From Halopseudomonas oceani (GTDB lineage: Bacteria > Pseudomonadota > Gammaproteobacteria > Pseudomonadales > Pseudomonadaceae), in assembly GCF_002903165.1 (NCBI RefSeq), contig NZ_PPSK01000001.1:372001-436000 (forward strand): a DNA stretch of 64,000 nt. The letters run 5' to 3'. Made by a program: the position numbers and the translations under genes. This document shows, in pieces, positions 53,331 through 62,403 of this stretch. Positions within the stretch are counted from its first letter, which is position 1, and each line of letters opens with the position of its first letter. Below the pieces are notes generated by a model. The model was not told the DNA's origin. It did no database searches and was given only the letters and a program-made list of their open reading frames with translations.

Positions 53331-54122
53331 TCACTTCTTCTTCGGCAGGCTCCAGGCGAAGAAAATCTGTTGGGTCCACTGCACCGACTTGAACAGCAAC
53401 AGGCTGACGGCGGCGAGGAAGAACAGTCCGGCAAAGGCCTGCGGAATCTTGAAGAACGAGGTCGAGAACTGGATGAAGTAACCGAGCCCTTCTTCGGCGG
53501 CGACAAACTCCGCCACCACCGCGCCGATGATCGCCAGGGTGATCGCCACCTTGAGACCGCTGAAAATGTGCGGGATCGCATAGGGAATGCGGATCTGCCA
53601 GGTTTCCCGGCGGGTCGGTGCGTCCAGCGAGCGGCTCAGTTCGATCAGTTCGGCCGGCGTCTCGTTGATCCCGGTGGCGGTCGAGACCACCAGCGGAAAG
53701 AAGGTCAGCAGGCAGGTGATCAGCACCCGTGACGGATCGTCCGAGCCCATCATGACGATGATCAGCGGCGCCACTGCGACCACCGGGGTGGATTGCACTA
53801 CCACCAGCATCGGATACAGGGTGCGCGAGAGCAGCTCCGAGCGCATCATCGCGATGGCCAGCGGAATGCTGATCACGATCGACAGGGCAAAGCCCATCAG
53901 CGCCACCCGCAGGGTCGCCCACAGGTGCATCATCCAGCGGCTGAATTCGACGTCGAAGAACGCCTTGGCGATCTCGCTCGGTGCCGGCAGCACGTAGGTC
54001 GGCAGCTCGAAGACGCGGCAGACCAGTTCCCAAAGCACGATCAGGCCGACAAAGAACAGCCACGGCGACAGGTTCAACAGCAGCGCGCGACGCGCGGCGG
54101 CGTCAGTGGGCATCTGGCTCAT
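53331..54122 (-). CDS. ABC transporter permease (SsuC/ThiX-like), operon 2
   Basis: This 263-residue inner-membrane permease has six or so helices. Its inner loop with the EAA motif (ELSRSLDAPTRRETWQIRIPYAIPHIFSGLKVAI near residue 160-195) contacts the ATPase. It is the only permease of this operon, so a homodimer is likely. It overlaps the ATPase gene by 20 bases. Substrate class: nitrogenous or sulfonated small molecules judged from the NMT1-type binding protein. Confidence 0.9.
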   Translation of the reverse strand: MSQMPTDAAARRALLLNLSPWLFFVGLIVLWELVCRVFELPTYVLPAPSEIAKAFFDVEFSRWMMHLWATLRVALMGFALSIVISIPLAIAMMRSELLSRTLYPMLVVVQSTPVVAVAPLIIVMMGSDDPSRVLITCLLTFFPLVVSTATGINETPAELIELSRSLDAPTRRETWQIRIPYAIPHIFSGLKVAITLAIIGAVVAEFVAAEEGLGYFIQFSTSFFKIPQAFAGLFFLAAVSLLLFKSVQWTQQIFFAWSLPKKK

Positions 54123-54888
54123 AGATGTGTTTCCTTATGCGGTCAGTCAGCTCACTGAAGCGGGGCAATTTGATGGTATTCGCGCTGCGCGGACGGGGCA
54201 GGTCGACCTCGATCAGATCGAGCACGCTGCCCGGCCGCTTGCTCATCACCAGCACGCGGTCGGCGAGCAGCACCGCCTCGGAGATCGAGTGGGTGATAAA
54301 CAGCACGGTTTTCGGATTTTCGTCCCATATTTTCAGCAGATCGAAGCCGATCTGCTCGCGGGTCATTGCATCCAGTGCCGAGAACGGTTCGTCCATCAGC
54401 AGAATATCGGGGTTGAGCAGCAGCGCGCGGACAATGCCGACCCGCTGCTGCATACCGCCGGACAGTTCGTCCGGCATCTTGTCGGCGAAGGCCTCCAGAC
54501 CGGCCATCGCCAGCAGTTCGTTGGCGCGCTTCTCGTCCTGGGGCGAGTAGCGACCAAACTTGTGCTTGAGCGGGAACAGCACATTCTTGCGAACAGTCAG
54601 CCACGGCAGCAGGGTCGGCTTTTGAAACACGATGCCAACGTCGTCACGGGGGCCGTCTACCTGCTTGCCGAAGACGCTGACTGTGCCTTCGCTTGGAACC
54701 AGCAGACCCGACACCATGCGCAGCAAGGTGGACTTGCCGCAACCGGAGGGGCCTACGACCGCCACAAACTCGTGGCGGTTGATGTCGAGGTCGATGTTTT
54801 GCACCGCCATCGGACTGCCGGGGGTCGGGTCATAGCGATGACCGACCCCTGACATCCGCACGAAAGCGCGTTCGCTAGTGTGCTCCAT
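54103..54888 (-). CDS. ABC transporter ATPase (SsuB/TauB-like), operon 2
   Basis: This 261-residue ATPase has Walker A VGPSGCGKSTLLRM near residue 42, signature LSGGMQQRVGIVRAL near 143 and Walker B ILLMDEPFSALD near 163. It overlaps the permease gene downstream and starts 2 bases after the binding-protein gene. GGAG precedes the ATG. It powers the importer encoded by this operon. Confidence 0.93.
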   Translation of the reverse strand: MEHTSERAFVRMSGVGHRYDPTPGSPMAVQNIDLDINRHEFVAVVGPSGCGKSTLLRMVSGLLVPSEGTVSVFGKQVDGPRDDVGIVFQKPTLLPWLTVRKNVLFPLKHKFGRYSPQDEKRANELLAMAGLEAFADKMPDELSGGMQQRVGIVRALLLNPDILLMDEPFSALDAMTREQIGFDLLKIWDENPKTVLFITHSISEAVLLADRVLVMSKRPGSVLDLIEVDLPRPRSANTIKLPRFSELTDRIRKHIYEPDAH

Positions 54889-54890
54889 GG

Positions 54891-55886
54891 TTACTCCGCT
54901 ACAGGCATGAAGTCGCGGTTGACGATGGTTTCCGGATCCAGCGAGTCAACACTCAGCTCGTTGGCCTTGGCGACCCACTCCCAGGTGGAAGCGATGCGCT
55001 CGGGGGTCATGGTGCCCAGACCGTCGGCTTCGCTGATCTCGTTGAAGGTCAGCGGCATGGAGTCGGCGATCTGCGCGGTGGCAACCGCGGCGTCGACTTC
55101 CGGCACCATGGTGTGCAGATCGGCGGCAGCCAGTTCCGGGTGCTCGTGGGTGAAGCGCAGGGACTTGTCATAGGCGCGCATGAAGCGCTTGGCAACGTCC
55201 GGGCGCTCGGTCAGGAACTTGTCTGCAGCAACAACGGCGGAGCTGTACAGCGACAGGCCGGCATCCGACCAGCGGATCACGTTTATGTCCTTGCCGGCGG
55301 CAGCGGCCTGCTGCTTGAACAGCGCGATGTTGGTGACCCAGGCGATGATCGCGTCGGTGTTGCCGGTGACCAGCATCGGACCCAGGGCACCCGGGTCGGA
55401 CTTGGTCAGGCTGACCGAATCGGCGGGCATGCTGTTGGCTTCCAGCACCAGCGGCAGAAATGCGTTGGAGGAGGTGAACGGCGAGGTTGCGACCTTCTTG
55501 CCAGCGATGTCGGTGAAGCTGTTGATGCCGCTGTCGGACAGCGCGAAGAAGGCGTGCGGGCCCTGGTTGAAGATCATGTAGACGGCGCTGACCGGCACGG
55601 TGTCCTGCGCGCGGGCGGCCATCAGGGCGCCGATATCGGCGCTGCCGATGTCAGCCTGGCCGGTGGCGATCTTGGTGATGGCATCAGTGGAGCCGCGACC
55701 ACTGGCAACGGTGACTTCCAGCCCTTCGTCGGCGAAGAAGCCTTGCTGGATACCGGCGTAGACCGGAGCCTTGTCGCCCCCCGGCAGCCAGTCCAGTTGG
55801 TAGGTAACCTTGTCGGCTGCAGCGGCGAACCCGCTGGCAGACATGGCGATGACCATCGCCAGAACGCCGGACGCTTTTTTCAACAT
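54891..55886 (-). CDS. ABC transporter substrate-binding protein, NMT1/THI5-like, operon 2
   Basis: This 331-residue periplasmic protein has a signal peptide (MLKKASGVLAMVIAMSASGFAAAA). It then reads KVTYQLDWLPGGDKAPVYAGIQQGFF, the opening of the NMT1 family that binds pyrimidines, riboflavin-, taurine- or thiamine-precursor-type ligands. TGQADIGSADIGALMAA near residue 77 is the usual hinge. It heads operon 2 (binding protein, ATPase, permease, deaminase). A 16-base palindrome at 55924-55939 lies 38 bases upstream and recurs before the second binding-protein gene. Confidence 0.9.
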   Translation of the reverse strand: MLKKASGVLAMVIAMSASGFAAAADKVTYQLDWLPGGDKAPVYAGIQQGFFADEGLEVTVASGRGSTDAITKIATGQADIGSADIGALMAARAQDTVPVSAVYMIFNQGPHAFFALSDSGINSFTDIAGKKVATSPFTSSNAFLPLVLEANSMPADSVSLTKSDPGALGPMLVTGNTDAIIAWVTNIALFKQQAAAAGKDINVIRWSDAGLSLYSSAVVAADKFLTERPDVAKRFMRAYDKSLRFTHEHPELAAADLHTMVPEVDAAVATAQIADSMPLTFNEISEADGLGTMTPERIASTWEWVAKANELSVDSLDPETIVNRDFMPVAE

Positions 55887-55923
55887 GAGTCATTCTCCAG
55901 AGTGATGTGCTTGGCTTTTTATC

Positions 55924-55939
55924 CTGACCAGTTGGGCAG
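55924..55939. promoter_or_regulatory. Operator-like palindrome CTGACCAGTTGGGCAG (operon 2)
   Basis: The 16-base site is a near-perfect palindrome (arms CTGACCA and TGGGCAG). It matches CTGATCAGTTGGTCAG at 59920-59935 upstream of operon 1, differing at two positions. A CTGAYCA/TGGKCAG arrangement is typical of GntR- or TetR-type operators. It suggests one regulator controls both ABC operons; no regulator gene is in the window. Confidence 0.6.
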
Positions 55940-56115
55940 GTTTTATTTCTATTCAGCAAGTTGCGGGCCAGCTTTCGGAAATGTCGGAAATTGGCTGAAA
56001 ACCCCGTATTTTCAGGGTCTTATTGCTCTGTCACGGGCTTGGCCGGCGGTGCACCTGAATTCCTGACCAGGGCGCCGCGCGTTTTTGGTGCGGCGTGAAC
56101 CAGTCTCGTGCGTTC

Positions 56116-57078
56116 TCAGCCGGACGGGTCCGGGGCGACCTTGCGGCTGCGCAGGGCAAGGCGGCGATCTGCCAGGCCCACGATCAGAATGCCCAGTGCG
56201 ATCAGCGCAAAGCCGGTCAGGTCGCTTGGTGTGGGTACCTCATGCAGGAACCAGGCAGCCGAGAGCATGCCGACTGCCGGTACCGAGGCCGAGCTGAGTG
56301 ACAGGCTGACCGCGGGCAGGGAGCGAATCGCTGCCACCTGCGCCGCAACGCAGATGCCGGAGGCAATCGGCCCGCTGAAAATCAGCATCCAGATGAAGTC
56401 CGGCTGCCAGTCGATCTGCCCCGGGTCTTCTACCAGTAACGCCAGCGGCAATAGCGCCAACACCGAGGTCAGCAATTGCCAGGGGATCAGCGACAGCACG
56501 TCGCCCTGCCAGTGATGCCGGCGCACATGAATCAGCCCGGCGGTCCAGAGGATGGTGCCGAGCATGATCAAGCCGCCGCCGATAAACACCTCGTGGTTGC
56601 TCCAGTCGATGCTCAAGGGGTTGAACACGGTCAGCAGGCCGGCCAGCCCCAGGCCGACGCCGATGGCGCGCGGCAGGGTAAAGCGCTCACCGAGAAACAG
56701 CGCTGCCGCCGGCACCACCCAGATCGGCGTGGTATAGGCCAGAATCGCCGCTCGCCCCGCCGGCAGGTATTGCACGCCGAGGGTCACCAGAGTGATGAAG
56801 GCCATGTTCTGCAACACGCCGACCGACAGCAGCACCGGCAGGTCGGCCCGTCGAGGCAGGCGCAACACACCGAGCGCGGCGGCGATGATGAACATCGCCA
56901 CCGTGCCCAGCGCCATGCGCATGCAGGTGAACAGCATCGGCGGGCTGTTGGCCAGCCCAAGCTTGAGGATCGGAAAATTCAGCCCCCAGCCGAGGGCGTT
57001 GAAGCACAGCAGCAGGTAGCCCAGGCCGAAGGCGTAGCTGTGGCCGCCGGTGTGCCCGGCGGCCGGTGACCGCGCCAC
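56116..57078 (-). CDS. EamA/DMT family transporter
   Basis: This 320-residue protein has ten hydrophobic segments in two EamA repeats (GYLLLCFNALGWGLNFPILK, and HEVFIGGGLIMLGTILWTAGLIHVRR in the second). The start is a GTG at 57078 with GGAG 7 bases before it, one base after the permease stop. It is the last gene of operon 1 and probably exports a product of the imported compound's metabolism. A 229-base gap separates it from operon 2's promoter. Confidence 0.85.
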   Translation of the reverse strand: MARSPAAGHTGGHSYAFGLGYLLLCFNALGWGLNFPILKLGLANSPPMLFTCMRMALGTVAMFIIAAALGVLRLPRRADLPVLLSVGVLQNMAFITLVTLGVQYLPAGRAAILAYTTPIWVVPAAALFLGERFTLPRAIGVGLGLAGLLTVFNPLSIDWSNHEVFIGGGLIMLGTILWTAGLIHVRRHHWQGDVLSLIPWQLLTSVLALLPLALLVEDPGQIDWQPDFIWMLIFSGPIASGICVAAQVAAIRSLPAVSLSLSSASVPAVGMLSAAWFLHEVPTPSDLTGFALIALGILIVGLADRRLALRSRKVAPDPSG

Positions 57079-57079
57079 C

Positions 57080-57883
57080 TCAGTGCTCCACTTCGAGGGC
57101 GCTTTCGTGCCAGTTGCGCAGCGCGCGGTCGGACAGCCAGACCATCAGCGCAAACAGCGCGATGCCGGTCAGGGTAATCAGCAGCAGCGCGGCGAACATC
57201 CGCGGAATCTGCAGGTTGTAGCCTGATTGCAGGATCATGTAGGCCAGCCCGGCCTTGGCCCCGCCGGTACCGGCAACGAACTCGGCGACGACCGCACCGA
57301 TCAGCGCCAGCCCCGAGCTGATGCGCAGGCCGCCGAAGAAGTACGGCAGCGCGCCCGGAATGCGCAGACGGGTCAGCTCCTGCCAGCGGCTGGTGCGGTA
57401 CATGCGGAACATGCTGAGCAGGTTGGGATCAACGCTGCGCAGGCCCAGAGTCGTGTTGGAGATGATCGGGAAGATGGCAATGATCACCGAGCAGACCGTC
57501 AGCGCCCAGGTGGTGTCGTCCACCCAGATGATGATCAGCGGCGCAATCGCCACCACCGGCGTTACCTGCAACAGCACCGCGTAGGGGAACAGGCTCAGCT
57601 CAATCCATTTGCTTTGCACGAACAGCAGTGATGCCGCGACACCCAGCACCACGGCGATGGCGAACGCCAGGAAGGTCACCTTGAGGGTGATGAAGAGCGC
57701 GCCGAGCAGCGGCCTCCAGTCACTGATCAGGGCTTTGAAGATCTCCGCCGGCCCCGGCAGGATGTACTTGGGCATTTCCAGCGCCTGCACGGCGATTTCC
57801 CAGAACAGCAGAAACAGCACGCCAACAGCGAGCGGCGCGGCGACCTTGACGAAGGTCTCGTTGTGGATCAGCGGCGTGCTCAT
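57080..57883 (-). CDS. ABC transporter permease (SsuC/ThiX-like), operon 1
   Basis: This 267-residue permease has six helices and the EAA loop MYRTSRWQELTRLRIPGALPYFFGGLRISSG near residue 165-195. I start at the ATG at 57883, where AGGAG lies 8 bases upstream; the longer upstream frame has no membrane character. It overlaps the ATPase gene by 4 bases. It is similar in type to, but clearly diverged from, the operon 2 permease. Confidence 0.9.
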   Translation of the reverse strand: MSTPLIHNETFVKVAAPLAVGVLFLLFWEIAVQALEMPKYILPGPAEIFKALISDWRPLLGALFITLKVTFLAFAIAVVLGVAASLLFVQSKWIELSLFPYAVLLQVTPVVAIAPLIIIWVDDTTWALTVCSVIIAIFPIISNTTLGLRSVDPNLLSMFRMYRTSRWQELTRLRIPGALPYFFGGLRISSGLALIGAVVAEFVAGTGGAKAGLAYMILQSGYNLQIPRMFAALLLITLTGIALFALMVWLSDRALRNWHESALEVEH

Positions 57884-58758
57884 GCCTTGATCTCCTGTGG
57901 CTGACCCATCGCGCTGGCGCGTTCCAGCGCCTGCGACACCTGACGGCAGTAGCCGGCAAATTCGGTCGAGACGCGGAAGTCGGCACTGCGCGGAAAGGGT
58001 TGATCGATGCTGATGTCGTCGACGATGCGGCCAGGGCGAGCGGCCATCACCACCACCCGGCTGGACAGATAGACCGCCTCGTAGACGCTGTGGGTAACGA
58101 AGACGATGGTCCAACCGTTTTTCTGCCAGAGCTTGAGCACGTCGTCGTTGAGCTTGTTGCGGGTCATCTCATCAAGCGCGCCGAAGGGTTCGTCCATCAG
58201 CAGCAGGTTGGGTTCGGTGACCATGGCGCGGGCAATCGAGGCACGCATCTGCATGCCGCCGGACAGCTCCCGCGGGAAGGCATTGTCGAAGCCCTTGAGG
58301 CCGACCATTTCGAGCGCGTCGTCAATCTTGCGCTCCACGTCTGCGCCGCTCTGGTGCTCCAGGTCCAGCGGCAGGCGTACATTGTTGCGCACCCGTGCCC
58401 AGGGCATCAGGGTCGCGTTCTGAAACACGAAGGCCAGCTTGCGGCCCTTGTCGCCAACTACATCAATGCCCTGTTCCCAGAACCTGACGGTGCCGGTGGT
58501 TACCTCACCAAGGCCGGCCATAATCCGCAGCAGGGTGCTCTTGCCGCAACCTGAGGGGCCGAGCAGGCTGACGAATTCGCCCTGGCGGACAGTCAGGTCC
58601 GCCCCTTTCAGGGCAACGGTGCCGTTGGCGTAAATCTTGTTGACGCCTTCGACCTGCAGTACCGGGCGTGAGCTGGTGCTGCCGTCGCTGTTGTCCGCGT
58701 CGGCCATCGGCTCCGTTTGGGGGCCGGGCTTGATAGGCGTCACTCTTGAGGAAGTCAT
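57880..58758 (-). CDS. ABC transporter ATPase (SsuB/TauB-like), operon 1
   Basis: This 292-residue ATPase has Walker A LGPSGCGKSTLLRIMAG near residue 67, signature LSGGMQMRASIARAM near 165 and Walker B LLLMDEPFGALDEM near 185. GGGAG lies 6 bases before the ATG. The first 35 residues form a hydrophilic extension that the operon 2 ATPase lacks. It pairs with the permease at 57080. Confidence 0.92.
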   Translation of the reverse strand: MTSSRVTPIKPGPQTEPMADADNSDGSTSSRPVLQVEGVNKIYANGTVALKGADLTVRQGEFVSLLGPSGCGKSTLLRIMAGLGEVTTGTVRFWEQGIDVVGDKGRKLAFVFQNATLMPWARVRNNVRLPLDLEHQSGADVERKIDDALEMVGLKGFDNAFPRELSGGMQMRASIARAMVTEPNLLLMDEPFGALDEMTRNKLNDDVLKLWQKNGWTIVFVTHSVYEAVYLSSRVVVMAARPGRIVDDISIDQPFPRSADFRVSTEFAGYCRQVSQALERASAMGQPQEIKA

Positions 58759-58809
58759 GCGGGTCTCCCGTGGGCGGCCCGCAGGCGGGCCGCCAGCTGG
58801 TAAAAAGAA

Positions 58810-59820
58810 TCAGGGCAGAACGGGTTCGGCGGGCAGGTAGTCGAGGCTGTAGACGCTGTGAATGTCCAGGTCCTCGGTGGTCAGACCGGCTTCGAGCATG
58901 AAGTCATACAGCTTGGCCCAGCGGGCGTCGGTCATTACGCCGATACCGCGGGTAGCTGCGTCACCACCGGTGACCAGACCGTACTCCTGCATCTTGGCGA
59001 TGCCGTAGGCAATCTGCTCGTCGGTCATTTCCGGATTGGCTTCCTTGATCAGGGCGTTACCCGGTGCCGGATCCTTGAAGTAGCTGGCCCAGCCTTCCAT
59101 GCTTGCCTGCACGAAGCGACGGACCAGATCGGGGTTTTGCTCGATCATCTGGTCGGTGGTTTCGATGGTGGTTGCGTAGGCCGGATAGCCGTAGTCAGCC
59201 AGCAGGAACACGGAGGGCTTCACGCCGGCCTGTTCCATCGCGAAGGGCTCGGAGGACAGATAGCCCTGCTGAACGATGCTGTCGTCAGCCAGGAACGGCG
59301 CCACGCTGAAGGTATACGGGCGGATCATGTCGTCGGTGTAGCCGTACTTGGATTTCAGCCAGGGCCAGAAGGTGGTGTTGGCAAATGCCGCGATGTAGAC
59401 CGGCATGTTGCGCTCCTTGATCTGCTCAAGCGAGGTCACGTCCGAGTGGGCGATCAGCGCCTGCGGGTCACCCTGGAAGGCGGCAGCCACGGTTTTTACC
59501 GGCAGGCCTTCCATCACGGCTTTGACGTTGCCGATCGGGTAACCCATGGAGAAGTCGCGTTTGCCAGCCACCAGCAGCTGCATGCCATTGACCTGCGGGC
59601 CGCCCATCTCGATAGAGACATCAAGACCGTATTTTTCATACAGACCGGTGGCCTTGGCCTGATAGAAACCGCCGTGCTCGGCCTGGGCGTACCAGTTGGT
59701 GCCGAAGACAACGTGCTCCAGGTCGGCGGCCATCAACGGCGCAGACAGACTGCTGGCAAGCACGGCGCCGGCCATGCCGAGCAGTGCAGACGACTTCAGG
59801 TTCTTGCGGGAGTGGCGCAT
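58810..59820 (-). CDS. ABC transporter substrate-binding protein, NMT1/THI5-like, operon 1
   Basis: This 336-residue periplasmic protein has a signal peptide (MRHSRKNLKSSALLGMAGAVLASSLSAPLMAA). FGTNWYAQAEHGGFYQAKATGLYEKYG near residue 40 and MGGPQVNGMQLLVAGKRDFSMG near 68 are NMT1-type. Aromatic and charged residues suggest a planar nitrogen heterocycle ligand, but this is inference. AAGGAG precedes the ATG at 59820. It is the first gene of operon 1 (binding protein, ATPase, permease, EamA) and lies below the operator-like sites at 59847 and 59920. Confidence 0.9.
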   Translation of the reverse strand: MRHSRKNLKSSALLGMAGAVLASSLSAPLMAADLEHVVFGTNWYAQAEHGGFYQAKATGLYEKYGLDVSIEMGGPQVNGMQLLVAGKRDFSMGYPIGNVKAVMEGLPVKTVAAAFQGDPQALIAHSDVTSLEQIKERNMPVYIAAFANTTFWPWLKSKYGYTDDMIRPYTFSVAPFLADDSIVQQGYLSSEPFAMEQAGVKPSVFLLADYGYPAYATTIETTDQMIEQNPDLVRRFVQASMEGWASYFKDPAPGNALIKEANPEMTDEQIAYGIAKMQEYGLVTGGDAATRGIGVMTDARWAKLYDFMLEAGLTTEDLDIHSVYSLDYLPAEPVLP

Positions 59821-60186
59821 GTGGTGCTCCTTCGATTCAGTGATAGCTGACCAGTTATTCAATATTTGCTATCCAGCAAGCGCCGTGCCAGATGCCTGTA
59901 AGGCCCGGTTTTACATTTCCTGATCAGTTGGTCAGCAAAAATCGTGCACCGCATTGCGCCCTTTGCATGCACCGCTGCACCCCAAATGCACACGCACAGC
60001 GACATTTCGTCGCAAGCCCACTGCGAATGGGGCGAAATGGGCAACTGGTATAAAACCTGCTTTGGCTCAGGCAGGGAATTTCCGGGCCGAGAGAACCTCC
60101 TGGATCAGACTCCTGAGTCAAGATGACGCTCCTCTGTCATAACGCCGCCCTGGCGTACGGTTCTCATCCGTGAAAGAGGAATCACC
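59821..60186. other. 366-base divergent control region of operon 1 and the amidohydrolase operon
   Basis: Apart from the operator-like site listed separately, this region holds a half-matching site CTGACCAGTTATTCAA at 59847-59862 and TATTTGCTAT-type AT-rich stretches that may be promoters. AAAGAGG precedes the amidohydrolase ATG. I found no riboswitch-like TPP or purine motif and no gene. Confidence 0.5.
59920..59935. promoter_or_regulatory. Operator-like palindrome CTGATCAGTTGGTCAG (operon 1)
   Basis: This is the best copy of the motif shared with 55924-55939. It lies 100 bases upstream of the binding-protein gene and 252 bases before the divergent amidohydrolase. Placement between the divergent genes would let one regulator control import and breakdown together. 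Confidence 0.6.
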
Positions 60187-61389
60187 ATGTCTGCGTCAAC
60201 CGCATATCTGGTATTGCAAGGCGGCCGGGTGCTCGACCCGGCTTCAGGGCTGGATGCCGTCGCTGATGTTGTGGTGCGGGATGGCACCATTGTCGAAGTA
60301 GGCGCCAATGCGGCGGCCAATCACCCCACTGCCAAGGTGCGCGACGTCAGCGGCCATCTGGTTACGCCGGGGCTGATCGACATCCACACCCACTGCTACC
60401 CGGGCCTGGGTGACTTCTGTCTGCCGACCGACCTGATGGGCGTCGACTCCGGTGTACCGGTGATTGTCGATGCCGGCACTGCCAGCACCACCATCATCGA
60501 GCTGGCGCGCAAGGCGATCATTGACCACCCGGATACCAAGACCAAGGTGTTCGCGCTGATGGATCCGTCGCAGATCTATCTGGCCAACAAGAGTTTCATC
60601 TGCCATTACCTGCGTATCGCAGGTGACGAGCGCAATATCGATATCGAAGCCGCCAAGGCGGTGGTGGATGCCAATCGCGACGTGATTGTCGGCTTCAAGG
60701 TGCGCCCCACTATCACCGACAATCCGGACCGCTCACCCTTCTTGGATGCCGCTCACGCCATCGCCCCGGACCTGCCGGTCATGATTCACCTCGGCTCCTT
60801 CCCGCACACCCCGGTGCTGGACACTAACAAGCTGCTTTATCAACTGCGCAAGGGCGACATCATCACCCACGCCTGCCGCGGCGGCGGCGGTCAACTCGAT
60901 GCGCAAGGTGAGCCGACCAAGCCATTCATCGACGCCTACGAGCGCGGCGTGCTGCTGGACATCGGCCACTCCGCCGGTGACTTCCACTTCCGTACCGCAC
61001 GGCGGATGATCGAGCGCGGCTACATGCCCAGTACCATTTCCACTGACCTCAACGTGTTCAACGTCGACGGTCCGGTATTCTCGTTGTCGACCACCATGTC
61101 GAAGATCTGGGCGCTGGGCGTGCCGCTGATTGAGATCATCCGCATGAACACCGTCAACGCCGCCGCTGCGATCAAGCGTGGTGAGGAATACGGTGAGCTG
61201 AAAGTGGGTCGCAGCGCCGAGGTCAGCGTGCTGCGCATCGAAGAAGGTACCGTGCAGTTGAGCGACGGCCATGAAACCATCGAAGCCAGCCGCCGCTTGC
61301 GCGCGGTGGGCTGCCTGCGCGCCGGCATCTGGCATGACGCTGTGCACGACCTCAAGAGCGCACCGGATGCGCTGCAGGAGGCCGTGTGA
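60187..61389 (+). CDS. Amidohydrolase/deacetylase family metallohydrolase (dihydroorotase-like)
   Basis: This 400-residue TIM-barrel metalloenzyme should hydrolyse a cyclic amide or N-acyl compound. The metal site is complete in context: His67 and His69 in [11 protein letters not shown], the candidate carboxylated lysine Lys171 in VGFKVRPT, His201 in MIHLGSFPH, His228 in [11 protein letters not shown] and Asp287 in STDLNV. The group includes dihydroorotase- and D-aminoacylase-like members. It is divergent from ABC operon 1, and its stop overlaps the ferritin-like/rubredoxin gene by 4 bases. It fits ring-opening of an imported heterocycle. Confidence 0.88.
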   Translation: MSASTAYLVLQGGRVLDPASGLDAVADVVVRDGTIVEVGANAAANHPTAKVRDVSGHLVTPGLIDIHTHCYPGLGDFCLPTDLMGVDSGVPVIVDAGTASTTIIELARKAIIDHPDTKTKVFALMDPSQIYLANKSFICHYLRIAGDERNIDIEAAKAVVDANRDVIVGFKVRPTITDNPDRSPFLDAAHAIAPDLPVMIHLGSFPHTPVLDTNKLLYQLRKGDIITHACRGGGGQLDAQGEPTKPFIDAYERGVLLDIGHSAGDFHFRTARRMIERGYMPSTISTDLNVFNVDGPVFSLSTTMSKIWALGVPLIEIIRMNTVNAAAAIKRGEEYGELKVGRSAEVSVLRIEEGTVQLSDGHETIEASRRLRAVGCLRAGIWHDAVHDLKSAPDALQEAV

Positions 61390-62252
61390 CGGCCGTCGCC
61401 GCACTGGCGGCGGTGGATTCCACGCAGTTTTACGAGCAGTTGGTGGCTGATCTGGCGGCCCGCCGCGAGGCGTTGTCGGAAGCGGAACAGAGCTTTGGTG
61501 GCTATGCCCCGCTTGGCCGTGAGGAGCTGATCGAATGGCTGCAGTTCCAGTGCTGGTACGAGCGCGAAGCGGCTGGCTTCATTGGCTCCTGGCTGCGTGA
61601 TACGCCCGAGAGCGAGGTATTTGTCGGCCTTTGCCGGCAGGTCGCTGACGAAGGCAAGCACTATAAGCTGCTGGCCTCGCATCTGCAGTCGCTCGGTGCT
61701 TCGATGGACGGCTGGAAGCCGGAACCGGAGTGGGTCGCCTGGGTCAGCGAGTTCTACGCAGCTGGTGACGACACACTGGAGCGTATTGCTGCGCACAACA
61801 TCACTGGGGAACTGGGCGCGATTAATGCCTTTGAAGGTATTCTGCCGCGCATCCCGGAGGCCACTCAGGCGGTGCTCGCCAAAATCACCCCGGACGAGAA
61901 GTTTCACGTCTCCCTCGGGCGCATGGCGGTACAACGTTTCGCCACCACGGCTGACCGGCAGGAGCGTGTCACCAAGCGGGTGTGGGATGCCTTCGAACTG
62001 GAGCAGAAAGGCCGTTTGGCCTTCGAGCGCAGGTTGCGTGAAAAGGCCATCGCCCGCGACAGCATCGCCGCGCTGCCGAGCAGTGACAAGCCGCAGTGGA
62101 TCTGTCAGGTGTGCGGCTGGATCTACGACGAAACCGTCGGCGATCCGGACTCCGGCATCGCCCCTGGCACCCGCTTCGAGGATATCCCGGACGACTGGAT
62201 GTGCCCGGAATGTCTGGTAACCAAGGATGATTTTGTCTTGCTCAGCGTGTGA
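61386..62252 (+). CDS. Ferritin-like diiron protein fused to a C-terminal rubredoxin
   Basis: This 288-residue protein joins a ferritin-like four-helix domain (about residues 15-200) to a rubredoxin domain (about 237-285). Diiron ligands are visible as Glu59/Glu61 in WYEREAAGF, Glu89-x2-His92 in DEGKHYK, Glu142 and Glu150 in [10 protein letters not shown], and Glu171-x2-His174 in DEKFHVS. The rubredoxin cysteines are Cys240 and Cys243 (ICQVCGW) and Cys273 and Cys276 (MCPECL). A rubrerythrin-type peroxidase or an oxygen-activating enzyme with a built-in electron donor is possible. It starts with GTG inside the amidohydrolase stop (GTGTGA), so the two are translationally coupled. Confidence 0.88.
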   Translation: MTAVAALAAVDSTQFYEQLVADLAARREALSEAEQSFGGYAPLGREELIEWLQFQCWYEREAAGFIGSWLRDTPESEVFVGLCRQVADEGKHYKLLASHLQSLGASMDGWKPEPEWVAWVSEFYAAGDDTLERIAAHNITGELGAINAFEGILPRIPEATQAVLAKITPDEKFHVSLGRMAVQRFATTADRQERVTKRVWDAFELEQKGRLAFERRLREKAIARDSIAALPSSDKPQWICQVCGWIYDETVGDPDSGIAPGTRFEDIPDDWMCPECLVTKDDFVLLSV

Positions 62253-62266
62253 GCGAGCGGGAACTG

Positions 62267-62295
62267 AAAAAGGCGGCCTTCGGGTCGCCTTTTTT
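62267..62295 (+). terminator. Intrinsic terminator after the ferritin-like/rubredoxin gene
   Basis: The stem AAGGCG(GCC)-loop-CGCCTT is followed by TTTTTG, 15 bases after the stop codon. It closes the amidohydrolase operon. Confidence 0.88.
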
Positions 62296-62329
62296 GTGCG
62301 CATGATTTGTCGAGCAACATTCGCCACCC

Positions 62330-62354
62330 GGGCACAGCATGCTGTGCCCCTACG
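62330..62354. repeat. REP-like palindrome GGGCACAGCATGCTGTGCCC with a CTACG tail
   Basis: A perfect 20-base palindrome lies left of the IS110-type transposase. A related palindrome lies to its right at 63399-63418, and others lie near 25487 and 25557. Confidence 0.7.
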
Positions 62355-62403
62355 CAAACAAATGGATCGGCATTACATCACATCGTAGATACCGTCATCC
62401 TGA

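Noticed and set aside
55887-56115. TPP or purine riboswitch ahead of the NMT1-type binding-protein gene
   Set aside because: NMT1 proteins are sometimes under TPP control, so I looked for the CTGAGA and related TPP core motifs here and at 59821-60186; neither is present.
61020-62357. 445-codon minus-strand open frame opposite the amidohydrolase and ferritin-like/rubredoxin genes
   Set aside because: Antisense to two proteins with complete metal-binding motifs; no domain and no ribosome site.
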